DNA of 64,000 nt, from the NCBI RefSeq assembly GCF_000374545.1, contig NZ_KB894586.1, positions 1 through 64,000 of the forward strand, read 5' to 3'. The notes under the pieces are model-generated. The model saw only the letters and a program-made list of their open reading frames with translations. It did not search any database and was not told where the DNA came from. Numbering within the stretch: position 1 is the first letter of the stretch; each line of letters starts with the position of its first letter. The stretch comes from Anaeromusa acidaminophila DSM 3853. GTDB lineage: Bacteria; Bacillota; Negativicutes; Anaeromusales; Anaeromusaceae. Positions 40,947 to 48,524 of this stretch are shown in pieces. A program made the translations under genes and the position numbers.

Positions 40947-42353
40947 ATGCAATTCAACAAAGTAACCCAGAAACATATCGATGAATTGAAGGCCATCTTC
41001 GGCGACGCCAACGTATTGTTCGACGAAGAGAAGATGGATATGTACTCCCGCGACGAAGTGTCCGACAAGCAGTGGGAGCATATGCCGGAAGTAGTAGTTA
41101 AAGCGGGTTCCGCTCAAGAAATCTCGGAATTGTGTAAATGGGCTAACGTCAACATGATTCCTATCACTCCCCGTGGCGGCGGTTCCGGTCTGGCTGCAGG
41201 CGCGGTACCTTTCTTCGGCGGCGTAGTTCTTTCTACGGAGCGCATGAATAAAGTTCACGAAATTGATACGCAGAACCTGTTCATGGTTCTTGAACCCGGC
41301 GTAACCACCGGCGAAGTACAGGCATTAGCTAAAGAACAAGGCTTACTGTACGCTGGCGATCCTTGCTCGGCTGACTCCTCTTTCATTGGCGGCAACATTG
41401 CTACTAATGCTGGCGGCAACCGCGCTGTAAAATATGGTACTACCAGCCGTCACGTATACGGTCTGGAAGTCGTAACTCCTGCCGGCGACATTGTTACCTT
41501 GGGCGGCAAAAACGTAAAAGACGTAACTGGCTATGACGTAGTACATCTCATGGTCGGTTCCGAAGGCACATTGGGCATTGTGACCAAAATTTGGCTGAAG
41601 CTCATTCCGTTGCCGAAATACGTAGCTGACTTGCTGGTTCCTTTTGAAAAAATGCAGGACGCTATCAATGTGGTGCCTAAAATCATGACTGCTGGCGTAG
41701 TGCCGACTTGCTTGGAGTTCATGGATAGCGACTCCATCAAAGCTGCAGAAATGTATCTTAACAAGAAATTGCCTCATAGCGATGCTGGCGCTTATGTTAT
41801 CATTGAAGTTGACGGTTCTACGGAAGAGCAAGTACAGGCTGACTATGAAGCTGCAGGCAAAATGTGCATGGAAAATGGCGCATTGGAAGTGTTTGTTTCC
41901 GACAACCTTTCCAGCCATGAGCGTATCTGGAAAGCTCGTAAGTGCTATGCAGAAGCTCTGCGTATGCTGAGCCCTGTGTATTGCATGGAAGACATTGTTG
42001 TGCCGGTTTCGGAAATTCCGAAAGCGTTGGAAGGCATTGCTAAAATTGCTGCTAAGCATAGCTGCCGTATCCCGTCCGCTGGTCATGCCGGCGACGGCAA
42101 CATCCACTGCACGATCCTGCGTGAAGATCGGGACGAGCATACCTGGCATGAACTGAAAGATGCAGTTTTGCCTGAAATTTATGAACTGACCTACTCGTTG
42201 GGCGGTAACCTGTCCGGCGAACATGGTATCGGCGCTAAACGGGCGGAAGCTATGGATCGTCATATGACACCGGAACAGAAAACGGTGTTTACTATGGTGA
42301 AAAAAGCATTTGACCCTAATGGCATCATGAACCCTGGTAAAGTGCTGATCTAA
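40947..42353 (+). CDS. FAD-linked lactate/glycolate dehydrogenase (GlcD/LctD type)
   Basis: Flavoprotein of the VAO/PCMH family (468 residues) that oxidises a 2-hydroxy acid, most likely lactate. FAD-binding blocks are TPRGGGSGLAAGAVP and NIATNAGGNRAVKYGTTSRH. The C-terminal FAD-oxidase domain shows GHAGDGNIHCTI and GGNLSGEHGIGAKRAEAM. The protein alone has no Fe-S cluster. It is third in an etfB-etfA-dehydrogenase operon, which argues for electron transfer through Etf (LctD-like) and not through a GlcF-type Fe-S subunit. AAGGAGG precedes the ATG; a strong terminator follows. Confidence 0.9.
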   Translation: MQFNKVTQKHIDELKAIFGDANVLFDEEKMDMYSRDEVSDKQWEHMPEVVVKAGSAQEISELCKWANVNMIPITPRGGGSGLAAGAVPFFGGVVLSTERMNKVHEIDTQNLFMVLEPGVTTGEVQALAKEQGLLYAGDPCSADSSFIGGNIATNAGGNRAVKYGTTSRHVYGLEVVTPAGDIVTLGGKNVKDVTGYDVVHLMVGSEGTLGIVTKIWLKLIPLPKYVADLLVPFEKMQDAINVVPKIMTAGVVPTCLEFMDSDSIKAAEMYLNKKLPHSDAGAYVIIEVDGSTEEQVQADYEAAGKMCMENGALEVFVSDNLSSHERIWKARKCYAEALRMLSPVYCMEDIVVPVSEIPKALEGIAKIAAKHSCRIPSAGHAGDGNIHCTILREDRDEHTWHELKDAVLPEIYELTYSLGGNLSGEHGIGAKRAEAMDRHMTPEQKTVFTMVKKAFDPNGIMNPGKVLI

Positions 42354-42360
42354 TTGATAT

Positions 42361-42396
42361 AAAAAAGAGCTTCCCCGCAGGGGAAGCTCTTTTTTG
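42361..42396 (+). terminator. Intrinsic terminator of the etf-dehydrogenase operon
   Basis: AAAAAAGAGCTTCCCC, GCAG, GGGGAAGCTCTTTTTT: a perfect stem followed by a T-run. Confidence 0.95.
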
Positions 42397-42439
42397 TTAT
42401 AATAAGAAAGAATAGGAATCGCTGAATGAGGTGCAGGAA

Positions 42440-43531
42440 ATGGCAAAAAGCTTGAAGCGACAGCTAGATGCGAGATTTGCTCAAACATTGGTAGATATTG
42501 TAGCCGCTGAATTGAATAAGAATGTAAATATTACTGATGAACATGGTGTAATTATTGCTTCCTTTAGTAAGGAACGGATTACCCAAGTTCATGAAATTGC
42601 CGCCAATATGCTGCAGACAGGCGTTATTCGGGAATGCGCTGTCAGCGAAGAAGATGAGCGTCAATGGAAGGGCGTGCGTAAAGGCTGGAATGTACCTATT
42701 CTTTTTGAAAATCATTGTGTCGGTGTAATTGGCGTTAGTGGCGAACCGGATACTTCGGCGCCATATGCCAGATTGGCCGCTCGTTTTGTAGAGGCGGCTT
42801 TGCAGGCCAATGCACGTCAAGAAGAGCTGGTGCAGGCTCTAAATGAAAAGAAAGAGCTGCAGTCCAGTCTAATGAACCGGATCATTCAGGCCCAGGAAGA
42901 AGAACGCAGGCGTATTTCAAGGGAGCTTCATGACGAAACAAGCCAAGCGTTGACTTCGATTATTGTGGGCTTGCGTGTCTTGGCTGCCGGAGCTAAGGGC
43001 CAAGAAGAAGAAAGCAGCTTGCTGCAGATGCGTGATTTGGCGGTGCAAACGTTGGAAGCGGTGCATCATCTTGCGGTAGAATTAAGACCGATCCTCTTGG
43101 ATGACTTAGGTCTTTTAGCAGCCGTGCAAAAATATATCGAAGGGTATATGAAGCAATACGGGATACTGGTACACTTGCATGTAAGCAATATGCATCGGGA
43201 ACGCTTTCCTAGTGAACTGGAAACAACTATATACCGAATCTTACAGGAGGCTTTGACCAATGCAGCTCGGCATGCACAAGCGGAACAAATTGATGTAACT
43301 CTGGCTAAACAACGGGGGAAAATCATTTTAGTTGTGGCCGATAATGGCGTTGGCTTTGCCGAAGGGCGTTATCAGGGGCATCAGGGATATACAGCCCTTG
43401 GCATTTACGGTATGCGCGAGAGAACGGCTTTATTGGATGGAACCCTGGAAATTAAGTCTTCTCCCGGAGACGGCACGACCTTGATCGTGGAGATTCCTTT
43501 GCGTAAGCGTAAAAAAACGGAAGAGTTATAG
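42440..43531 (+). CDS. Cytoplasmic histidine kinase with diacid-recognition domain
   Basis: Sensor kinase of 363 residues without membrane segments. Residues about 8-120 resemble the sugar-diacid recognition domain of CdaR regulators (QTLVDIVAAELNKNVNITDE, then HGVIIASFSKERITQVHE). A coiled linker leads to a HisKA_3 dimerisation domain with phospho-acceptor His164 in EERRRISRELHDETSQA, then a HATPase domain (EALTNAARHA, DNGVGF, LGIYGMRERTALLDGTL). This is the NarL-partner class. The likely partner is the NarL-type regulator at 46560-47216, on the other side of glcDF. Glycolate, lactate, glycerate or a diacid is the likely signal; that is inference. ATG 42440 follows GAGG. Confidence 0.87.
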   Translation: MAKSLKRQLDARFAQTLVDIVAAELNKNVNITDEHGVIIASFSKERITQVHEIAANMLQTGVIRECAVSEEDERQWKGVRKGWNVPILFENHCVGVIGVSGEPDTSAPYARLAARFVEAALQANARQEELVQALNEKKELQSSLMNRIIQAQEEERRRISRELHDETSQALTSIIVGLRVLAAGAKGQEEESSLLQMRDLAVQTLEAVHHLAVELRPILLDDLGLLAAVQKYIEGYMKQYGILVHLHVSNMHRERFPSELETTIYRILQEALTNAARHAQAEQIDVTLAKQRGKIILVVADNGVGFAEGRYQGHQGYTALGIYGMRERTALLDGTLEIKSSPGDGTTLIVEIPLRKRKKTEEL

Positions 43532-43622
43532 AACGCAGCAAAGAAAAAAGGTGAGTAGATGCGGTGCGCAGTCTACGTTAGGAGAAGGGCATGGGGAGTA
43601 AAATTTTCAGTAGTATAGAGAT

Positions 43623-43664
43623 AAAAAAAGGTGAGATTCGCAAGCGCGAATCTCACCTTTTTTA
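43623..43664. terminator. Bidirectional terminator between kinase and glcF
   Basis: AAAAAAAGGTGAGATTCGC, AAGC, GCGAATCTCACCTTTTTT. The genes converge here and the stem serves both. Confidence 0.95.
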
Positions 43665-43670
43665 GAAACA

Positions 43671-45005
43671 TTATGCTTTTTTAGCGCCAGCCTGATACGA
43701 GCGATCCAAAAGTTGAATCACATGGTAACAGTTTTGCGGCTGATTGTTTTGAACCAAGCCGTCTGTAAGGAACATGCGGCAGCTAGGGCAGCTAGTTGCA
43801 ACATTGTCCGCTTTAGTGGAGGCAATGTCAGCAATCTTTTTGTCGTTAACCTGGCGGGCAAGATCATAATGCGCCAAGTTGAAGGAGCCGCCTGATCCGC
43901 AGCAACGGTCAGGAGCGCTCATTTCGACGAACTTCAAGCCAGGAATAGCCTTGAGAATTTCACGAGGCTGTTTAGTGACTTTCAGACCGCGAGCCATATG
44001 GCAAGGATCATGCATCGTAATGGTTTCGTTGACCGGGCCAAGGGTATCCTTGCGGAAGGGCAGAACATCCACCAGGAACTCGCTGATTTCGTAGGTCATA
44101 TTCGCCAGCTTTTCCGCGCGAGCTTTCATTTGCGGATCATCATGGAAAATATGGGGATATTCAATTTTCAAGGCCTCAGCGCAAGAACCGCAAGAAGCAA
44201 CAATTGCATCTAAGTTATATTTTTTGATAGCGTCTTCAAAGACTTCAATGTTGTGTTTTGCAAAAGCCTGGGTCCGCTCAGTTTGGCCGTAAACATAGAC
44301 TGGCGTGCCGCAGCAATGCTGAGTACTAGGAATGACGATTTCAACATCGTTGGCTTTAAGGACATTGACTACGGATTGTCCCATATCTGTGTAGATATAG
44401 TTAATGGTGCAGCCTGTAAAAAAGCCGACTTTTTTCTTGGGGTTAGCTACAGTGATGCGCTCCGGAACTTGGCTGCGGAACGGCGTTGCAGCAAAGGGCG
44501 CCGTAATACGCCGTGCATCCATGCCGGGCATGGGGAAGCGGGCGACAGCAGCCATTGGACGAGGCAGCTTTTTGAAGCTCAAAGGTCCGAAAAGACCAGC
44601 CATGCGTAATGCAAAGTCAAAAAGCTGACGATGCTTGAGTAAATTAAAGACATTCTTTTTGATAGGACTCAAGCCGCGCGCTTTAGCAGCAGCTCGACGT
44701 CCGCGAATGATAAGCTCATCCGCAGGAACGCCGCAAGGGCACTTGGTGGCGCAGGCTTTACAAGACAAACAGGTAAGCATGATCTTTTCGAATTCTTCAC
44801 TATACGGAAGCTGGCCTTTTAAAACCCCTTCCATTAGCGCCAGCTTGCCGCGAGCAACAGCGCTTTCTTTGCCGATTTCTTTGTAAAGAGGGCAAACTGC
44901 CATGCAGTTTCCGCATTTCATACAATTAGAAAGGGCGTCTTCAATATCCTTTAAAAGAGATGTATCTTGAGCGTGTAAATCCGCTCCTGTGATTTGGTTG
45001 CTCAT
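43671..45005 (-). CDS. glcF: Fe-S subunit of glycolate/lactate dehydrogenase (GlcF type)
   Basis: Electron-transfer subunit of 444 residues. Two [4Fe-4S] motifs are present near the N terminus: CMKCGNCMAVCP and CLSCKACATKCPCGVP. Two CCG domains follow (FFTGCTINYIYTDMGQ with CCGTPVYVYGQ, then HDPCHMARGLKV with DRCCGSGGSFNLAHYDLARQ), which probably bind a noncanonical cluster, as in HdrB. It accepts electrons from the flavoprotein encoded just upstream on the same strand. The start codon lies 3 nt after the glcD stop, and its ribosome site (GGAGAG) lies inside the end of glcD. Electrons may pass to quinone or another carrier. Confidence 0.92.
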   Translation of the reverse strand: MSNQITGADLHAQDTSLLKDIEDALSNCMKCGNCMAVCPLYKEIGKESAVARGKLALMEGVLKGQLPYSEEFEKIMLTCLSCKACATKCPCGVPADELIIRGRRAAAKARGLSPIKKNVFNLLKHRQLFDFALRMAGLFGPLSFKKLPRPMAAVARFPMPGMDARRITAPFAATPFRSQVPERITVANPKKKVGFFTGCTINYIYTDMGQSVVNVLKANDVEIVIPSTQHCCGTPVYVYGQTERTQAFAKHNIEVFEDAIKKYNLDAIVASCGSCAEALKIEYPHIFHDDPQMKARAEKLANMTYEISEFLVDVLPFRKDTLGPVNETITMHDPCHMARGLKVTKQPREILKAIPGLKFVEMSAPDRCCGSGGSFNLAHYDLARQVNDKKIADIASTKADNVATSCPSCRMFLTDGLVQNNQPQNCYHVIQLLDRSYQAGAKKA

Positions 45006-45008
45006 GGC

Positions 45009-46388
45009 TTAACACTCTCCTACTAGTTTGCCAGGATTGAGGATCAGATTGGGGTCAAGGGCGCGCTTAATGGAACGCATAGCATTCATGGCGGCAGGAC
45101 CATGTTGATCTTCCATATAGCGAAGTTTGCCCAAACCGATGCCATGTTCGCCGGACAAAGTGCCGCCTAACTTCAAAGCTCCAAGGAAAATATCATCCAT
45201 GGCTTTATATACGCGGCCCATTTCTTCTTCGTCACGCAAGTCGCAAACGATGGTGGGGTGCATATTTCCGTCGCCGGCATGCCCGAAGGTGCCGATGGTG
45301 ACATTGTATTTCGCAGCTGCTTCATTAACAAGGCGAATCATAGCTGCAACCTGATTACGGGGAACTGTAGCATCTTCTACAAATGTGGTAGGACGCAGTT
45401 TAGCCAGCGCCGGCAGGGCGGCACGACGAGCAGCCCAGAGATTATCGCGGTCTTGAGCGTCTTTAGCCAATTGAGCTTGGCCGTCATATTTGTTGAGGAT
45501 TTCTACTACTTTTGCAGCTTCTTTTTCAACAACTTCAGGAAGACCGTCCACTTCGATCAAAACAACGGCTTCGGCATCCAAAGGAAGGCCGCATTTAGCG
45601 TAGTCTTCTACAGTGCGGATCGTAGCATTATCCATGATTTCCAGCGTAGCAGGAATGATTTTAGCAGCTACAATGGCGGAAATAGCTTGGCCAGCTTTAT
45701 CCAAATCATGGAAAATGGCCATCATGCTTTTCTGCGCTTCCGGAGCAGGAACTAATTTCAAAATCAGCTTGGTGATAACGCCTAGGGTGCCTTCGGAACC
45801 AACCATGAGCTTGGTGAGGTCATAGCCGGAGACATCTTTCACGTTTTTACCGCCGCAATTGATGATTTCGCCGCTGGGCAAAACTACTTCCATACCCATG
45901 ATATAATGCTTGGATACGCCGTATTTCAAACCGCGCAGGCCGCCTGCATTTTCAGCAGCGGTGCCTCCAAGAGTAGCCGTAGCAACTGTGCCCGGATCCG
46001 GAGGATAAATTAGGCCGCTTTTAGCAACCTCTGCATTTAAAGTGGCAACGATTACGCCGGGCTCAGCCACGGCAACAAGGTTTTCCAAATCAATTTCAAT
46101 GATTTTGTCAAAACGGGTCATCAGTAATACGATGCCGCCTTTGGTAGGACAGGTGCCAGCGCTCAGGTTGGTGCCGGAGCCGCGGGTGTAAACCGGGATT
46201 TTGTTGGCATTGGCTACCTTGAGGATCTGGGAAACTTCTTCAGCATTTCCCGGGATGACAACAGCGTCCGGCATATGTGCATGGCCGGGTGTGGCATCAT
46301 AAGAATAGGTGTACAAATCTTCAGGACTGGTCAGAACATGGTCGGCACCGACAATCTTTTTGAGCTCTTGGATTTGGGTTTGTTGCAT
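45009..46388 (-). CDS. glcD: FAD subunit of glycolate/lactate dehydrogenase (GlcD type)
   Basis: Flavoprotein of 459 residues, paralogous to the one at 40947. FAD-binding blocks are YTRGSGTNLSAGTCP and GTAAENAGGLRGLKYGVSKH; the C-terminal domain has GTFGHAGDGNMHPTIVC and GGTLSGEHGIGLGKLRYMED. It is paired with glcF, so unlike the etf-linked paralogue it probably passes electrons to a membrane or Fe-S acceptor. D-lactate and glycolate are the likely substrates and cannot be separated by sequence. The promoter between it and the response regulator carries overlapping palindromes. Confidence 0.92.
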   Translation of the reverse strand: MQQTQIQELKKIVGADHVLTSPEDLYTYSYDATPGHAHMPDAVVIPGNAEEVSQILKVANANKIPVYTRGSGTNLSAGTCPTKGGIVLLMTRFDKIIEIDLENLVAVAEPGVIVATLNAEVAKSGLIYPPDPGTVATATLGGTAAENAGGLRGLKYGVSKHYIMGMEVVLPSGEIINCGGKNVKDVSGYDLTKLMVGSEGTLGVITKLILKLVPAPEAQKSMMAIFHDLDKAGQAISAIVAAKIIPATLEIMDNATIRTVEDYAKCGLPLDAEAVVLIEVDGLPEVVEKEAAKVVEILNKYDGQAQLAKDAQDRDNLWAARRAALPALAKLRPTTFVEDATVPRNQVAAMIRLVNEAAAKYNVTIGTFGHAGDGNMHPTIVCDLRDEEEMGRVYKAMDDIFLGALKLGGTLSGEHGIGLGKLRYMEDQHGPAAMNAMRSIKRALDPNLILNPGKLVGEC

Positions 46389-46463
46389 ACCTTTTCTACC
46401 CCTCTACTTATAAATTTTGACAATAGAAATAATAAAATAATATAAATAATCGAATCTATCACA

Positions 46464-46492
46464 ATTATAGTTCGAACGTTCACCCTTGTACA
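46464..46492 (-). promoter_or_regulatory. Promoter of glcDF with overlapping palindromes
   Basis: On the minus strand TGTACA, 17 nt, TATAAT. Between the boxes lie two overlapping perfect palindromes, GTTCGAAC (46470-46477) and GAACGTTC (46474-46481). They are a candidate operator for the NarL-type regulator encoded next door. Confidence 0.58.
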
Positions 46493-46559
46493 GGGGGTAT
46501 AAAAGGTAACCTTTGGTAAGATATACTGTTATACGGCTGTGGGGTAAAGTATTACAATG

Positions 46560-47216
46560 TTACGTATTGATGAGCTTATAACGAATGGCATAGTTTACAA
46601 GTTCTGATTTTTTACTCACATTTAGCTTGTTCATAATGCGAGAGCGGTAGGTGTCTACGGTTTTAGCGCTGATAGAAAGCATTTCCGCAATTTCGCTGTT
46701 TGTATGACCTTGGGCTAAAAAACGGAGTACTTCCCGTTCGCGAACGCTGAGCAAAACATAAGGATTTTGATTGTCCGGCTCATTAACAGAGGTGCGGAGC
46801 AGACTTTCGATCAAAGTTTGAGAAATGGTTTCATTTAAATGTTTTTTTCCTTCGTGAATCTTAATAATACCTTCAATCAATTCCGTATCCGCAGATTTTT
46901 TCAGGACATAACCGTCAGCGCCGGCGCGCATAACTTCCTTAATATATTCCTCATCGTCATACATGGTAAGCACCAGTACGCGGCAGGGGAGGTTGCGCGA
47001 ACGAATTTCTTTGAGCACATCGACGCCGGTCATGCCCGGCATGGACAAATCCAAAATAAGAACGTCCGGCGAAAGATGTTCTACCATATGCAAAGCTTCT
47101 AAACCGTCGCCCGCTTCTCCAATAACTTCAAATTGAGGCGAACAATGAAGCAAGGCTTTCAGGCCGGACCGCAATACGGCGTGATCATCTGCCAGGATAA
47201 TGCTGATTTTTTTCAT
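46560..47216 (-). CDS. NarL/LuxR-family response regulator
   Basis: Two-component regulator of 218 residues. The receiver domain has the acidic pair in LADDHAVLRSGL and phospho-acceptor Asp56 in LILDLSMPGMTG. The C-terminal LuxR-type helix-turn-helix is LSVREREVLRFLAQGHTNSE, then IAEMLSISAKTVDTYRSRIM. I start it at MKKISIILADDH (47216), 10 nt after AGGAG; a longer in-frame start upstream has no ribosome site. It lies directly upstream of glcDF on the same strand, while the likely kinase lies beyond glcF on the opposite strand. Confidence 0.92.
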   Translation of the reverse strand: MKKISIILADDHAVLRSGLKALLHCSPQFEVIGEAGDGLEALHMVEHLSPDVLILDLSMPGMTGVDVLKEIRSRNLPCRVLVLTMYDDEEYIKEVMRAGADGYVLKKSADTELIEGIIKIHEGKKHLNETISQTLIESLLRTSVNEPDNQNPYVLLSVREREVLRFLAQGHTNSEIAEMLSISAKTVDTYRSRIMNKLNVSKKSELVNYAIRYKLINT

Positions 47217-47321
47217 GGACGTAAAACTCCTTTCGCAAAGAGCCGCTGCTTTAAGCAAGGGTTCCATAATGCTTCCTTTTAGCATAGCACAGAGGCGGCA
47301 GCAGGGAAAGCGTCGATTCCC

Positions 47322-47350
47322 TTGTCAGGGTGGGGGGAATCTTCTATAAT
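47322..47350 (+). promoter_or_regulatory. Promoter of lgt
   Basis: TTGTCA, 17 nt, TATAAT, in the spacer divergent from the response regulator. Confidence 0.72.
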
Positions 47351-47417
47351 ATAAAGCAATTGAGGCGAGGCCGATAGGAATGTCTGCTTTGCAATCGATA
47401 AGATGAGGAGTTTTTAT

Positions 47418-48209
47418 ATGCATCCATATCTTTTTTTTATTGGTGATTTCCCTGTGCGTTCCTATGGCATGGTGATGATGTTGAGTATTGTTTTGGCAAC
47501 TTCGGTGGCTTACTTTTTAGCCAAGCAGGATGGTCGCTGGCATCAGCATGTGCCTGATTTTGGTATTTGCTGCGGCTTTGCCGGGTTAATAGGAGCACGC
47601 CTTTGGGATGTGTTCTTTTTTGACTGGAGCTATTACCAGCATCACCTATTAGAAATTCCTTTTGTTTGGCAAGGTGGCATGGCCATTCAGGGCGGGGTGG
47701 TAGTTGGCGCTTTGGCTGGTTATTGGTACACAAAACGACACGGCATTGATACTTGGGCTTTTGCGGATATTGTAGCCGCGCCTGCTGTAATTTTCGGCCA
47801 GGCGTTGGGGCGGGCTGCTAACTTGCTTAATGGCGACGCTTTTGGACATCCCACAGGTGAAGCTTTTGGCATTATTTATCCCGCTGGGTCTTTAGCGCAG
47901 CATACTTACGGCATGCAGCCTCTCTGGCCAGCGGAGATTTGGGAGGGGCAGCTCGACCTGGTTATTTTCGCACTACTGCTGTTGTTGCGGACGACAAATC
48001 ATCGCAAAGGTCAAGTCTTTGCAGGCTATGTATTTTTGTATTCGACGGCGCGTTTTTGTCTGGAATTTTTGCGAGGCGATTACGGGACGCTGCTTTGGGG
48101 ACTTAAATCAGCGCAGTTGACAGGGGGAGCTATGGCCATACTGGCGCTGCTTGTTTTTATCCTTTTGGGACGCTTTGGAAAACCCATTCGTGATATAAGC
48201 GGCAATTGA
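47418..48209 (+). CDS. lgt: Prolipoprotein diacylglyceryl transferase
   Basis: Membrane enzyme (263 residues) that adds diacylglycerol to the lipobox cysteine of prolipoproteins. The family sequence GQALGRAANLLNGDAFGHPT contains the Lgt signature; VRSYGMVMMLSIVLA and RFCLEFLRGDYG are further conserved segments. About seven helices are expected. I start at ATG 47418, a few bases after GAGGAG; the in-frame ATG 15 nt upstream contains the ribosome site. The -35 box of the leuS leader overlaps its stop codon. Confidence 0.94.
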   Translation: MHPYLFFIGDFPVRSYGMVMMLSIVLATSVAYFLAKQDGRWHQHVPDFGICCGFAGLIGARLWDVFFFDWSYYQHHLLEIPFVWQGGMAIQGGVVVGALAGYWYTKRHGIDTWAFADIVAAPAVIFGQALGRAANLLNGDAFGHPTGEAFGIIYPAGSLAQHTYGMQPLWPAEIWEGQLDLVIFALLLLLRTTNHRKGQVFAGYVFLYSTARFCLEFLRGDYGTLLWGLKSAQLTGGAMAILALLVFILLGRFGKPIRDISGN

Positions 48210-48234
48210 CTCTATTAGTAGATTTAGTTATAAT
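48206..48234 (+). promoter_or_regulatory. Promoter of the leuS T-box leader
   Basis: TTGACT, 17 nt, TATAAT. The -35 overlaps the lgt stop codon. Confidence 0.75.
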
Positions 48235-48240
48235 ATATCT

Positions 48241-48503
48241 CATATTGGGTTCTTATATAAAAATCCAAAGATGCAAGCTAGTATGTAAGAATGGGCTTCA
48301 GAGAGTTGGCGGTTGCTGTGAGCCAATGCCATGGACTTACAGAACTCTTTGCAGAGGAGCGACGCTGAAGGAACAGTAGGCGTTGTCGCGTCGCCGGCGT
48401 TATTGGTTGGAGAGGATGTCTGCGTTTGTTTAGGCATCAAGCAGGGTGGTATCGCGGGTGCGCTCGTCCCTGGCACAATGCCAAGGGGCGTTTTATTTTT
48501 TTT
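48241..48503 (+). ncRNA. T-box leader (leucine) of leuS
   Basis: A tRNA-sensing leader of about 260 nt. Stem I begins near GAGAGTTGGC (48301) with the apical TTGGC/GCCAA hairpin. The T-box motif AGGGTGGTATCGCGGG is at 48443-48458, followed by the terminator. CTC at 48345-48347, in AGAACTC, is the best specifier candidate and would pair with tRNA-Leu(GAG). Uncharged tRNA-Leu would stabilise the antiterminator and raise leuS expression. Confidence 0.88.
48461..48503 (+). terminator. T-box terminator before leuS
   Basis: CGTCCCTGGCA pairs with TGCCAAGGGGCG (one bulge), followed by TTTTATTTTTTTT. It is mutually exclusive with the T-box antiterminator. Confidence 0.85.
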
Positions 48504-48524
48504 AGAAGGAAGGAAGCAAAGACG

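Noticed and set aside
41343..42488. 381-codon open frame antisense to the etf-linked dehydrogenase
   Set aside because: Long but unsupported: the sense gene is an intact flavoprotein, and the antisense product resembles no family. Strong codon bias creates such shadows.
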